NCBI GenBank assembly: GCA_947165435.1
Contig: CAMVAI010000002.1
Span: forward strand, 1 to 64,000
Direction: 5' to 3'
DNA length: 64,000 nt
Source: an uncultured Prevotella sp.
Lineage (GTDB): Bacteria > Bacteroidota > Bacteroidia > Bacteroidales > Bacteroidaceae
The notes beneath the pieces were generated by a model. The model saw only the letters and a program-made list of their open reading frames with translations. It did no database searches and was not told the origin of the DNA. Below, one piece after another: positions 34,591-43,852 of the stretch (its first letter is position 1; each line of letters starts with the position of its first letter). A program made the translations under genes and the position numbers.

Positions 34591-34653
34591 ATTACTCATT
34601 TCTCACTTCTCATTACTCACTTCTCACTTCTCATTACTCATTTCTCATTTCTC
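34591..34653. repeat. heptanucleotide leader repeat (9 units)
   Basis: Nine exactly contiguous 7-bp units (TTACTCA, TTTCTCA and CTTCTCA variants) occupy the region just upstream of the start at 34573. On the transcribed strand this is a purine-rich TGAGAAA-type tract. It ends where inverted-repeat element 3 begins. Confidence 0.8.
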
Positions 34654-34753
34654 TGACACACTGCGCCCCGGCTCTCTGTCGGTCGAGAGTCGGGGCGCAA
34701 GGGGGAGAGGGGTAGCAGACGTATTTATTTCTCTCCCTTGCGGTGTGTGTCAG
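34653..34753. repeat. inverted-repeat-bounded element 3 (minimal, no cargo)
   Basis: It has the same ends as elements 1 and 2: CTGACACAC (34653-34661), stem-loop (34663-34698), CGCAAGGGGGAG (34696-34707) and the inverse right end (34731-34753), but only 23 bp lie between the two ends. The promoter and tiny membrane genes are absent, so this looks like an empty or deleted version of the element. Confidence 0.7.
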
Positions 34754-34854
34754 TATGTCAAAGAGCGATTGAGCGAGCGAAGAGCGAAACGTGTTTCAGC
34801 TCTTCCGAGCGTTGAGCTCCTGGGCCGTCAGGCCAAAGAGCGATTGCTTGAGCG
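34754..34854. repeat. conserved block downstream of glycine-rich adhesin gene (copy B)
   Basis: Close copy of 31580-31675, between the stop of the gene at 34872 and element 3. It has the same order of motifs, including the GGCC-GTCA-GGCC hairpin, with scattered substitutions. No coding potential is recognised. Confidence 0.55.
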
Positions 34855-34871
34855 TGGGTCGTCTTAACCCG

Positions 34872-37800
34872 TCAGGGCTTCATGTAGGGCAGGCACGTGA
34901 TGCGCACGAAGCCGCGGTCGGTGCCTGTGTTGTTCTTCTGGTTGTTGGTCGTTGTATAACCTGTGGCCTTGTTGGTGCCGTTGACTGCCGCCGGGTTGGG
35001 CATGGCCGTGCCACCATTCATATAGGTGGCATTGGTGAAGTATCCCGGGCGTATGTAGCTGGAGCCACCGCCGCCCGAGGCTTTGTTGCCTTCTCCATTG
35101 CCGCCGCCGTACCAGCCTCCGCCGCCGGCACCGCCGTCGCCAGTACGATTACCACCTTGGCCGAACGTACCTGTTACCGATGTACCAGTCTTTCCACCTC
35201 CTGTCTGCGAGGCACCTGTTCCCGGATAATGTGTGCCCGACGTTGTCGCATCTATACCATTCCCACCGGTCTTACCACCGTAACCGCCGTTTTGATCGTC
35301 GTTAGAGCCACCGCCGCCACCGGCCACGATGAGGCGTGCGTGCAGTCCGACGTTGTCGTCCCATGCGGCATTGACGGTACGCACGTCGCTGGCCCCTCCA
35401 GAACCGCTGGCTCCAGCGGTACAATATCCGCCGCCGTTCCACCCGCCTTTCTTTGTCAGGTCATATCCCATTCCGGCCCCGCCGCAATAGACGTAGAGGT
35501 TCTGCCCGGCCTGCATGTTGAGCTTGGGCGTGGTGATGCCGCTGACGTAGCCGCCCAGTCCGCCCAAACCCGTCCAGGTGCCGGTAATCATATTCCCGCC
35601 CTGTGCGCCCCAGCACTCTATCTGGTAGGCGCAGTTGTCGGTGGCGAAGGGTAGCGTGTAGGCCTGCACGGTGCCGTTCTCCAGGCCTGTCACAGAAGGA
35701 TAGGCCGTCGATGGCGTAGTGTTGGTATATACCAGTCCCAGGTTCTTGCAATAGGGTGCTGCAGTGGTCTGCTTGGTGTATTGTCCGGCTGTGATGGTGT
35801 AGCTCACGTCGGCCCACTGCGCAATAGTGAGGTAACGGTAGGCGCTCTGCAGCTTGGTTTCTGTCCCGGCCTTGCAGATGTAGTAGCAGCGCAGGTCGGC
35901 GGTGTTGCGCTCTCCGGTGCGGTAGGGCTGTGGTGTGCCGGCGAGGAATTCGTCGAGTGCGTAGTAGGCACCGTCGGTGGCTCTATTCCCGACTACCATA
36001 GAATTGTGCAACAGTACGTTACAGTCGAGATAGCTCGACGTGGTGGCGGCTCCCATGGCCAGGACGGCCAACGCCTGCTTGTGTGCCATCTGGATGGTGA
36101 TGTCGGTGCGGCTTGCCGTGGGCACGCTGGCGCCGGTCTGCAGGTCTTCGGCCCTGAGGCGTGCCAGTGTCGATTGGTCGGTGGCCGGTGTCCATGCGAA
36201 TCCGCTGAAGAATGCGTCGGCCGTGGTGCCGGTGGCTGTGGTGGTGCCGGGGGAGGGCCGCCAGGGGTAGTAGAGGAAGTATCGTGCGGTGGTGGAGAGC
36301 CCTACGCCCTGCTGGCGCAGCGGCTCGAGGTCGAGCTCGGTCAGCGAGCCTGCCTTGAGGCCGACGGGCAGGTTGGCGTGGTCGATGGCCCCGGCCTCGT
36401 TGACGATGTATAGCCCGAAGCGGTCGCGCTCGTCGTACTGCGCCAGCGGCAGCGGCTGCGTGTCGGCAGTGGCCGCTGTCCATAGCGGATAGGTGACGCT
36501 GATGCGCTCCACGTCGGGCGAGAGTGCGATGCGGAATGTCCATGTCGATGTGCCGGTGCCGGCCGTGCCGTCGGCCTTGACGCGTGCCGCCGAGCGTGCT
36601 GCCAGTATGCCGCTGAATGCCATCGAGCCCGACTTGAACACGTGGTCCGTCGTCGCGTTGTCTATGCACACGTAGTCTGTGCCGCGTGTGGCGGTGGCTC
36701 CTGCGCTCCATTTGTCGAGTGTGCGCTCCCATCCGTTGCCGCCCATGTCGTACAGTCCCAGCTCGTTGGCGTGGAGCAGTGCCACTTGCTGCTGTGGCTT
36801 GCCATCGGCGGTGGTGCCGGCGTTGCAGTACTGAAGCACGTCGGCCTCGGTGCTGGTGCCGGGCCATGTGTGCCCGCTGCCCGTCTTGTATTGTCCGCCC
36901 AGAGCGGCGTAGGTGAACTGCGCCTCGGAGGGCAGGCGGAAGGAGTATCCTGCGGGCCGCTGTCCGGCGGTCTGCTGGTTCAGCTTGCGGCAGAATTCCA
37001 GTATCATGGCCATGTTCTGCCCCGTGCTGGGCATCTTGGTGCCTGTGCCTGCCGAGCCGTTCATGACGGCGTTATACTGCGCCTGTGTCACCTTTGTCTG
37101 GCTGATGTAGTAGTCGGAGAGGTGGCCTACGGTCATGGTCGTTGCCGTGAGCCACTCGTTCTCGTTGTCGGTGCGGTCTATCTGTGGTATCTGTATGTTG
37201 TCGCCGCCCTGTACATAGACCATGCGCATGGTCTGTCCGCCGACGGTGATGTCGAGGTGTGGCAGCTCTTCGTAGGTGGGTGCCGTGCCTGCTGTCCATG
37301 CGGTGACGGTGGTGGTGGCACCGATGTCGGCCCGGTTGAGGGTGACGGTGGCGGTGTACTCGTAGTTGGCGTTGAGCGTCTGGTCATCGGGGAGTGCGAA
37401 GTATGCCGCGCCCTGGTCGGTCACTACCTCTATGAACCGGCGCTTCCCCTCGATGGTCTGCGGGGGCAGCAGTGCTGCGCAGCCGTCGGCGGTGGGTGCC
37501 TCGGTGGCCATGACGAGGGGCTCCTGCTGGCTCACGGGGTCGGAGACGGTGGTGCCGGGTGTCAGTGTGGCGGGTGTCGCGATGTCCACGGTGCGGCAGC
37601 CCTGCATCAGGTTGACGGCCTGGATGGTGGCGCTTGTCTGGTTATCGATTTTGACTATGATTTTGGCCATGCGGTGTTGGAAGGTCAGCGCGGCCTGTCC
37701 GGTGGCGGCGGTGATGGTGGCGTCGGGAGCGTACATCAGGTCCGACTGGCGGTAGCCCTCGCTGGTGCTCTGGTCCAGGGCGACGGTCCACGCGGAGAGC

Positions 37801-38336
37801 GTGGGCCCGGCGTTGGGTGCGCCGTCGGTGCCGCTGATGCGCCAGGGGTAGTAGGCCCATATCTTGGTATCGGCGGCGGTGCCCTGCCGCAGGTAGGGCT
37901 GCACCAGGGGTGTGGTGGCGCCGCCGTCGGCGGTGGTGTAGGTGGTGGCATCGACGGTGGTGCCCGTCAGGCGGGCGTAGAACTGGTCGCCGGCGGCGAG
38001 GGCGGCGGTGTTCACGTCGTGGGCGGCGCGGGTGGTGGCGGTCATGGCGGCCGCGGCGGTGCCGACGGCCGTGGCGCTCACGCTGACGGGGGTGCCGGCG
38101 GCGGCTGTGGCCTCGGCCTCGGGGGCCTCGGCGCAGGCGGCCAGCAGGAGGGCGGCGGCGAGGGCGGCGAGGGCCGGGGCGGCCGGCAGGAGGGCGGCGA
38201 GGGCCGGGGCGGCCGGCAGTTGACACTGCCGGAACGGTGGCTGCTGCGCTATGGGCCGCCGGCTCCGGGGCTGCTGTAGCAGTGCGGCGAGGGTATTGAT
38301 GTGTCGTTTCATCTTCATCATAGTCGTCATGGTCAT
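34872..38336 (-). CDS. fimbrillin-FGE tip adhesin with second fimbrillin-like and glycine-rich domains
   Basis: 1154 residues, the longest member. The signal region holds a 30-bp perfect tandem duplication (38160-38189 and 38190-38219; LPAAPALAAL twice) before LLLAAC (Cys68). ATTRAAHD is the Arg site. First fimbrillin-like domain to about 400 (YRQSDLMYAPDA, FQHRMAKIIVKI, LLPPQTI); FGE-like about 405-605 (YYISQTKVTQAQY, FRLPSEAQFTYAALGG, ELGLYDMGGN, FRIALS). Residues about 610-900 form an extra fimbrillin-like unit (FGLYIVNEAGA, RYFLYYPWRPSP, ITIQMAHKQALAVLAM). The glycine-rich end is about 905-1150 (YQIECWGAQGG, LYVYCGGAG, LIVAGGGGG). The signal peptide is nearly identical to that of the next gene upstream (38370-40853). 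Confidence 0.85.
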   Translation of the reverse strand: MTMTTMMKMKRHINTLAALLQQPRSRRPIAQQPPFRQCQLPAAPALAALLPAAPALAALAAALLLAACAEAPEAEATAAAGTPVSVSATAVGTAAAAMTATTRAAHDVNTAALAAGDQFYARLTGTTVDATTYTTADGGATTPLVQPYLRQGTAADTKIWAYYPWRISGTDGAPNAGPTLSAWTVALDQSTSEGYRQSDLMYAPDATITAATGQAALTFQHRMAKIIVKIDNQTSATIQAVNLMQGCRTVDIATPATLTPGTTVSDPVSQQEPLVMATEAPTADGCAALLPPQTIEGKRRFIEVVTDQGAAYFALPDDQTLNANYEYTATVTLNRADIGATTTVTAWTAGTAPTYEELPHLDITVGGQTMRMVYVQGGDNIQIPQIDRTDNENEWLTATTMTVGHLSDYYISQTKVTQAQYNAVMNGSAGTGTKMPSTGQNMAMILEFCRKLNQQTAGQRPAGYSFRLPSEAQFTYAALGGQYKTGSGHTWPGTSTEADVLQYCNAGTTADGKPQQQVALLHANELGLYDMGGNGWERTLDKWSAGATATRGTDYVCIDNATTDHVFKSGSMAFSGILAARSAARVKADGTAGTGTSTWTFRIALSPDVERISVTYPLWTAATADTQPLPLAQYDERDRFGLYIVNEAGAIDHANLPVGLKAGSLTELDLEPLRQQGVGLSTTARYFLYYPWRPSPGTTTATGTTADAFFSGFAWTPATDQSTLARLRAEDLQTGASVPTASRTDITIQMAHKQALAVLAMGAATTSSYLDCNVLLHNSMVVGNRATDGAYYALDEFLAGTPQPYRTGERNTADLRCYYICKAGTETKLQSAYRYLTIAQWADVSYTITAGQYTKQTTAAPYCKNLGLVYTNTTPSTAYPSVTGLENGTVQAYTLPFATDNCAYQIECWGAQGGNMITGTWTGLGGLGGYVSGITTPKLNMQAGQNLYVYCGGAGMGYDLTKKGGWNGGGYCTAGASGSGGASDVRTVNAAWDDNVGLHARLIVAGGGGGSNDDQNGGYGGKTGGNGIDATTSGTHYPGTGASQTGGGKTGTSVTGTFGQGGNRTGDGGAGGGGWYGGGNGEGNKASGGGGSSYIRPGYFTNATYMNGGTAMPNPAAVNGTNKATGYTTTNNQKNNTGTDRGFVRITCLPYMKP

Positions 38337-38369
38337 ATTGTCATTTCTTATTACTCATTTCTCATTTCT

Positions 38370-40853
38370 TCAGAAGGCCAGCACGGGGCGGACCTTTCTA
38401 GAGCTAGATTTTTGCCAGTCGCCTGAAAAGTATACCGAGTCATCTAACATACCAACGCCATACACTTCACTACCAGTTTTCTCAGTGCAAGTATAATACT
38501 CTCTTCCTGATTCTTCAGTTACTGTCTTAAACTGCATAAACAATGCTCTATTCGCCGCGGTATTCAATTTGTCATTAATATATACGTTAATCTCCGAAAC
38601 AACAGTCTTTCCTATATTTGACGGACTGTTTACATACAGATTTTTTGCTCCACTTGGTTGATAATAATTCCAAGCACTGCTATAATTGGCATACGGCGCG
38701 AAGGTGGCGGAGAAGGCCAGCCGCCACATGTTACCCTGCCACGCTGTGGGCAGATACCACCCGCTGCTGGCTTCCGGTGCGGCTGGCGTGTAGTTGACGG
38801 CGGCCATGATGGCCGTCAGGTTGCTCTCGTCTATGCTCCGGTCTGTGCAGTACTTGCGGGCTGTGTTGCAGCGCGTCAGTCCGTCAATGTCGCCCTTTAG
38901 GTTATTGAACTGCGTCTCAGGATTAGTGCTGTTGTAACTTTTGCCAGTAATCAAAGTCGACTGTAGAGAACTGACATTGTTACACCAGTTGGCCGCAGAC
39001 ACCTCGCCCAGTGCCATGACGTAGCCGCGAAGGTATCCTGCTGCGCGGTCGGCGGCGCTGGTGGTGGTGCTGAAGACGATGCCGATGGGTGTCTTGCCGG
39101 GGTTGTCGGCAGCGGTGCCCCATGTGCCGTCGCTGAAGTAGAGGTCGCCCACCACGGGTGGCGTGGGCACGAGTGCCAGGCGGAAGCCCCAGTCGCCCAG
39201 GTTGCTCGTCGAGGGGGCGTGGTCGTTTTCCACAAAGTTGATTTGTCTCAAGCCGTCATCAGAAGAGTTGCTGCGGCCGCCCTGACTGTTCATCTTGCTG
39301 TCGGTCAGTTCGCGGGCTATCTCCTTGATGTGGCCGCACATGTCGTAGAGGCCCAGCTCGTTGGGGGCCAGTGTCTTCTGGTTGGCAGATTGGCTGGCTG
39401 CCACGTCGTCGGCGGTGTCGGAGCCGCTGTACTTGTATCCGTGGCTGTAGCGTCCGCCGGCGGCAGCATACTGCCACTGGTTGATGGTGGGCAGTGTGAA
39501 TACCCACCCTGCGGGGCGCTGCGTGGCGGTCAGCGTGTTGAGCCGCTCGAGGAATCCGTCCGTGAGCATGATGTCGTTCCACGACACTTGGGTGACGGTG
39601 GTTGCCGCCGTTCCCGTCTTCGAGGTGCCCATGACGGCGTTCCACAGTGCCACGCTGGCCTCCGTCTCGCCCATCTTGTAGTCGTAGTTCTCTCTGTAGG
39701 CATGGGTGCCCTCGTCGTCGATGCTCGTGGCGGTGTATCCGCCCTCTACGGGCACCATGCGGAAGGTGACGCCATTGACCTCGTAGATGTCTTCGTCCGA
39801 CTCGCCGGGCGTCAGCGTCCCGCCGTCCGCCCATGCGGCGATGCCGGTGGTGACGCCCACTGCCGTTAGGCTGACGGCGAGGGTGTAGGAGCGGCCTGCC
39901 TGTAGCTGCTGGGCGGTGGCGGTGGCGTAGGTGGCGGTGCCCTGGTGGGTGACGATGCGCACGAGCGGTGTGCCCTGTGCTATGCGCTGCGGGGGCACGA
40001 GGCAGCAGTACTGCTGCGTGTCGCCGGCGTCTATGGTGGCGGCTGAGCTGACGGTGAGCGGCTCGGCGGGCGAGATGGCGTCGGTGAGGGCGCCGGCGGG
40101 TGTGCCGGCGGGCATGGCGAGGCCGGTGGTGCGCCATCCGGCGATGAGCTGCAGTGCCGAGAGGTTGAGGGCTGCCGAGGGTGCGTTGACGCTGACGACG
40201 ATGCGCGCCATCTGGTGCTGCAGGGTCAGTGCGTCGGCGCTGGAGCCGTTGACGGCGTCGTTCTTGCATCGGCCCTGTTCGTCGATGGTGCCGGTGGCGG
40301 TCATGAGGTCGCTGGCCGCGTAGCGCTCGGCGGTGGCCTGGTTCTGGGCGACGGTCCATGTGGCGGTCAGCTCGTTGACGGTGGCGGGGCTGTAGGCATA
40401 GACGGGCAGCGTGCCGCCGGGGGCGCTGAGCATGGGCTGCGGGTCGGCGGCCGTGGCGGGGTTGACATCGGCGGCGGGGGCGCCGGTGGTGAACAGGGTG
40501 TGGCCCACGCTGACGCCCTCGGGGAAGTAGGCGTAGAGCTGCTCGCCGGCGGCGAAGGTGCGGCCGGCGTGGCCGGCGTCGGCCAGGGCGGCGCGGGTGG
40601 GTGCGGTGTATGCCGCTGTGCTGACGCTGAGCGTCACGGGGGTGGCGGCGTCGGCGGCGCGGCGGGCCTCGGGGGCCTCGGCGCAGGCTGCCAGCAGCAG
40701 GGCGGCGGCGAGGGCGAGGGCCGGGGCGGCCGGCAGTTGACACTGCCGGAACGGTGGCTGCTGCGCTATGGGTCGCCGGCTTCGGGGCTGCTGCAGCAGG
40801 GCGGCGAGGGTATTGATGTGTCGTTTCATCTTCATCATAGTTGTCATTGTCAT
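38370..40853 (-). CDS. fimbrillin-FGE tip adhesin with Lcl_C-like domain
   Basis: 827 residues from the ATG at 40853, chosen because the paralog at 34872-38336 begins with the same MTMTTMMKMKRHINTLAALL; an in-frame ATG at 40868 adds five residues encoded in the leader repeat. Lipobox LLLAAC, APTRAALA near 75, fimbrillin-like domain to about 385 (YAASDLMTATG, QHQMARIVVSV, CLVPPQRI), FGE-like about 390-560 (YKMGETEASVALW, FTLPTINQWQYAAAGG, PNELGLYDMCGH, GFRLALVP), Lcl_C-like module (GDLYFSDGTWG, GIVFSTTTSAADRAAGY, SGWYLPTAWQGNMW, end KVRPVLAF). GETEAS replaces the usual GETEVT. Confidence 0.87.
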   Translation of the reverse strand: MTMTTMMKMKRHINTLAALLQQPRSRRPIAQQPPFRQCQLPAAPALALAAALLLAACAEAPEARRAADAATPVTLSVSTAAYTAPTRAALADAGHAGRTFAAGEQLYAYFPEGVSVGHTLFTTGAPAADVNPATAADPQPMLSAPGGTLPVYAYSPATVNELTATWTVAQNQATAERYAASDLMTATGTIDEQGRCKNDAVNGSSADALTLQHQMARIVVSVNAPSAALNLSALQLIAGWRTTGLAMPAGTPAGALTDAISPAEPLTVSSAATIDAGDTQQYCCLVPPQRIAQGTPLVRIVTHQGTATYATATAQQLQAGRSYTLAVSLTAVGVTTGIAAWADGGTLTPGESDEDIYEVNGVTFRMVPVEGGYTATSIDDEGTHAYRENYDYKMGETEASVALWNAVMGTSKTGTAATTVTQVSWNDIMLTDGFLERLNTLTATQRPAGWVFTLPTINQWQYAAAGGRYSHGYKYSGSDTADDVAASQSANQKTLAPNELGLYDMCGHIKEIARELTDSKMNSQGGRSNSSDDGLRQINFVENDHAPSTSNLGDWGFRLALVPTPPVVGDLYFSDGTWGTAADNPGKTPIGIVFSTTTSAADRAAGYLRGYVMALGEVSAANWCNNVSSLQSTLITGKSYNSTNPETQFNNLKGDIDGLTRCNTARKYCTDRSIDESNLTAIMAAVNYTPAAPEASSGWYLPTAWQGNMWRLAFSATFAPYANYSSAWNYYQPSGAKNLYVNSPSNIGKTVVSEINVYINDKLNTAANRALFMQFKTVTEESGREYYTCTEKTGSEVYGVGMLDDSVYFSGDWQKSSSRKVRPVLAF

Positions 40854-40888
40854 ATCTTCATTCTTCATTGCTTCATTGCTTCATTGCT

Positions 40889-43852
40889 TCATTCCTTCAC
40901 CAGGGTCCATCCCGTGGGCACGCCGCTGGCGTTGCCGGTGGGGGCCGACGTCCACGTGGGGTGGGTGTAGTAGATGGTGCCGTTGGGGGAGAAAAGGTTG
41001 AACAATTCCCCAACAACGGCTCCCATGCCCGTCCAGTTGTCATATTCGTTGTTGTCATTGCTGTACGGGCTGGCGATGTGTATCTGCGTCAGGGCGCTGC
41101 AGCCGCCGAACATGTCTTTGTAGCATTTCTCGGCCAGCGTCGTGGCGGGCAGGGCGGGGGCCGCAGTGAGGGCGGTGCAGTCCTGGAACATCATCCTGTA
41201 GCAGCCCTCGGCCAGCGTCGTGGCGGGCAGGGCGGGGGCCGTGGTGAGGGCGGTGCATTCTGAGAACATCATCCTGTAGCAGTACTCGGCCAGCGTGGTG
41301 GCGGGCAGGGCGGGGGCCACAGTGAGGGCGGTGCATTCATTGAACATGCCATTGTAGCAGTACTCGGCCAGCGTCGTGGCGGGCAGCGCCGGGGCCTCGG
41401 TGAGGGCGGTGCAGCCTGCGAACATGCCCACGTAGCACCACTCGGCCAGCGTGGTGGCGGGCAGTGCGGGGGCCGCGGTGAGGCTCTTGCATTGAGAGAA
41501 CATAAACGAGTAGCAGCTCTCGGCCAGCGTCGTGGCGGGCAGGGCGGGTGGCGCCGTCAGGGTGGAGTTATAGAACATCTGGCTGTAGCATTCCGGTGCT
41601 GTATTCGTAGGCATCTGCAGGGTGGAGGCATCTATATGACAATGATCTTCATCATAGTCACGAGTAGAAAAGAGGCTGACGAAGGCTTCATTCGGGGCAC
41701 CGCTGCCAAACTGGTTGTCGTCGCCTTCGAAGTGGTCTTTCTTGGCCAGGCTCATCAGGTGGCCGCCCAGGCGCACGCTGCCGCTTTCGAAGTATATGCC
41801 GTTGCCCGACCCCGGATAATCGGGCGTGGCGGCGGTGCCGCTGGCGGAGCGGACGTAGTAGGTCTGGCCGACGGAGGTTGTGAGCTCCATATCATTAACC
41901 CCTGTCAACCACGAGACACCGTTCGTGCTATACTCGTATTTATCGGGGATTATAAAAACGGATGACTCCACGACGGTGATGCTGAAGTAGTCGGGTATGT
42001 GGACCAGGGCGAGGCGGAGGCCGACGGTATAGTAGTTTGTAGCTGGATCTGTATCGCTCGACATGTTCGATACGTTATGATAGCTTGCAGCATTATAACA
42101 AGAAGCACCTTTACAGCCTATGTATGCTGACGAACTGCTGTGGACGTAGTCGGTACCCAGGTCGCCCGCCGGCAATTCGCTGTCGGTATAATAGTTTTCG
42201 CAGGTCAATTCCCACTGATTGCCCAGCACGTCGTAGAGTCCCAGCTCGTTGGGCTTCTTCTGGGCCACGGGGCGCAGCCTGTCGGCAAAGTCAGTATAGT
42301 CGTATCGGTAGCCCCAGCTATAGTCGAGCACGGATGTCTCGGTGGCCGTGGTCAGCACGCCCGCGCCGCCGGTCAGCGCACCGCCGCTGGCGGCCCACTC
42401 CCACTGTGCCGACGAGGGCATGGCGAACACGTAGCCTGCCGGACGCTGATCTGCGGTCAGGTAGTTCAGCATGGGCAGGAAGTTATCAACCCATGTGTTA
42501 TATGAAATATTGTTGACCGGATAGTTGTCGCCGAAGGGATACGACAGGCTCGTCGTATTCATCACCGCCTTGTAGAGCCGCTCGGTCACCTCGGTCTCGG
42601 CGATGTAGTAGTCGCTCAGCGTGCCGGTGTGCGAGCCGCCGCGCAGCTTGTTGTACCGGCCGCCCTCGACGTAGCGCATGTTGAACGTGGCGGAGCCGCC
42701 CGTGGCGGTGGTGACGCTGAACGTCTTGACGTTGCTGCGGTCGTCGTAGTCGGTGCCGTAGCTCCAGCTGACGGTCTGCCACGGGTCGATATCGACGGTG
42801 GCGGTGACGGGGCTGACGGGCAGGTCCATGAGGTATGCGCTTCCGGCCTCGACGGCGGTGGCGGCGTTCATGCGGTAGGTCATGGTGACGCCGCCCTGGC
42901 ACGAGAGTCGCACCAGTGCGCCCTGTGCGAGCGTCTGCGGGGGCAGCAGGCATACGTACTTCACGTCGTCCGAGGCGGCTCCCGTGGGCAGCGTCACCGC
43001 CGTGCCGCTATAGACGGCGAGGGGCTGCTGCTGGGTGATGGGGCTCGACAGGGTGGCGGTGGCGGTGAGCAGCGGGCCGTCGAGGGCTATGCCGCGGCTG
43101 CCGCCCACGATGTCGAGGCGCGTCATGCTGACGGAGCCCTGCCGGCTGTAGGGCCGCAGTATGAGCTTGGCCATGCGGTGCTGGAAGTGCAGCTTGCCGT
43201 CGGCGGCGGTCTGTGCGGCGGGCGCGGTGATGCCGCTGCTGGTGACGGTGCCACTGGCCACCATCAGGTCCGACAGCGTGTAGCCCTGGGCGGTGGTCTG
43301 GTCTTGCTGCACGGTGAAGAGGCGTGTCTGCTCGGTGACGGTCACGCCGTCGTCCTCGCTGTAGGGGTAGTATCCCGTCAGCGGCCACTCGGTGCCCTCG
43401 TGGGGCACTATGAGCGGCGAGGCGGGGGCGACGGGTGTGGCCGTGGTGCCGTTGGTGGCTACCTTGTAGGCGGCTCCGGTGCGCGTCAGTGCGCCGGCCA
43501 TGTAGAGCCACAGCTGGTCGCCGGCGAGGAATGCCGTGTTGCGCTCCTCGGTGCCCAGCGTGGCGGCGGCCACGCGCGTGGTGGCGGTGGCCGAGCGCAG
43601 GGCGATGTCGCCCGGCTGGCCGGTGCCGTCGCGGCCGTCGTCCACGGCCACGGCGACGGCGGCCAGCGCCTGTGCGCTGCCGCCGTCGGTGGTAGTGTCG
43701 GCCTGTTCTGCGCATGCCGTGCAGAGCGTCATTGCCGCTATGGCGGCCACGGTGCGCAGGGTGCGCAGGGTGCGCAGGGTGCGCAGCGTGCGCAGGTGTT
43801 GTGTTAGCAGTGTCATCGTGTTCATCGTCTTCATCGTTTTCATCAAAATCAC
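40889..43852 (-). CDS. fimbrillin-FGE tip adhesin with seven BspA-like leucine-rich repeats
   Basis: 987 residues: the N-region LRTLRTLRTLRTLRT is encoded by five 9-bp units (43751-43795); lipobox LCTAC (Cys47); TTRVAA Arg site. Fimbrillin-like domain to about 405 (YTLSDLMVASG, FQHRMAKLIL, CLLPPQTL), FGE-like about 410-615 (YYIAETEVTERLY, FAMPSSAQWEWAASGG, PNELGLYDVLGN, GLRLALV), a linker with YYVRSASG and GHLMSLAKKDHFEG, then about seven 26-residue units of the form APALPATTLAE-CYxxMF (745-925). The tail ALTQIHIASPYS closes the repeats, and the protein ends SGVPTGWTLVKE. A minisatellite lies upstream of the gene. Confidence 0.87.
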   Translation of the reverse strand: MILMKTMKTMNTMTLLTQHLRTLRTLRTLRTLRTVAAIAAMTLCTACAEQADTTTDGGSAQALAAVAVAVDDGRDGTGQPGDIALRSATATTRVAAATLGTEERNTAFLAGDQLWLYMAGALTRTGAAYKVATNGTTATPVAPASPLIVPHEGTEWPLTGYYPYSEDDGVTVTEQTRLFTVQQDQTTAQGYTLSDLMVASGTVTSSGITAPAAQTAADGKLHFQHRMAKLILRPYSRQGSVSMTRLDIVGGSRGIALDGPLLTATATLSSPITQQQPLAVYSGTAVTLPTGAASDDVKYVCLLPPQTLAQGALVRLSCQGGVTMTYRMNAATAVEAGSAYLMDLPVSPVTATVDIDPWQTVSWSYGTDYDDRSNVKTFSVTTATGGSATFNMRYVEGGRYNKLRGGSHTGTLSDYYIAETEVTERLYKAVMNTTSLSYPFGDNYPVNNISYNTWVDNFLPMLNYLTADQRPAGYVFAMPSSAQWEWAASGGALTGGAGVLTTATETSVLDYSWGYRYDYTDFADRLRPVAQKKPNELGLYDVLGNQWELTCENYYTDSELPAGDLGTDYVHSSSSAYIGCKGASCYNAASYHNVSNMSSDTDPATNYYTVGLRLALVHIPDYFSITVVESSVFIIPDKYEYSTNGVSWLTGVNDMELTTSVGQTYYVRSASGTAATPDYPGSGNGIYFESGSVRLGGHLMSLAKKDHFEGDDNQFGSGAPNEAFVSLFSTRDYDEDHCHIDASTLQMPTNTAPECYSQMFYNSTLTAPPALPATTLAESCYSFMFSQCKSLTAAPALPATTLAEWCYVGMFAGCTALTEAPALPATTLAEYCYNGMFNECTALTVAPALPATTLAEYCYRMMFSECTALTTAPALPATTLAEGCYRMMFQDCTALTAAPALPATTLAEKCYKDMFGGCSALTQIHIASPYSNDNNEYDNWTGMGAVVGELFNLFSPNGTIYYTHPTWTSAPTGNASGVPTGWTLVKE

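Noticed and set aside
27784..34753. Insertion sequence
   Set aside because: Inverted ends are present but no transposase is encoded and no target duplication is evident. Kept as inverted-repeat elements instead.
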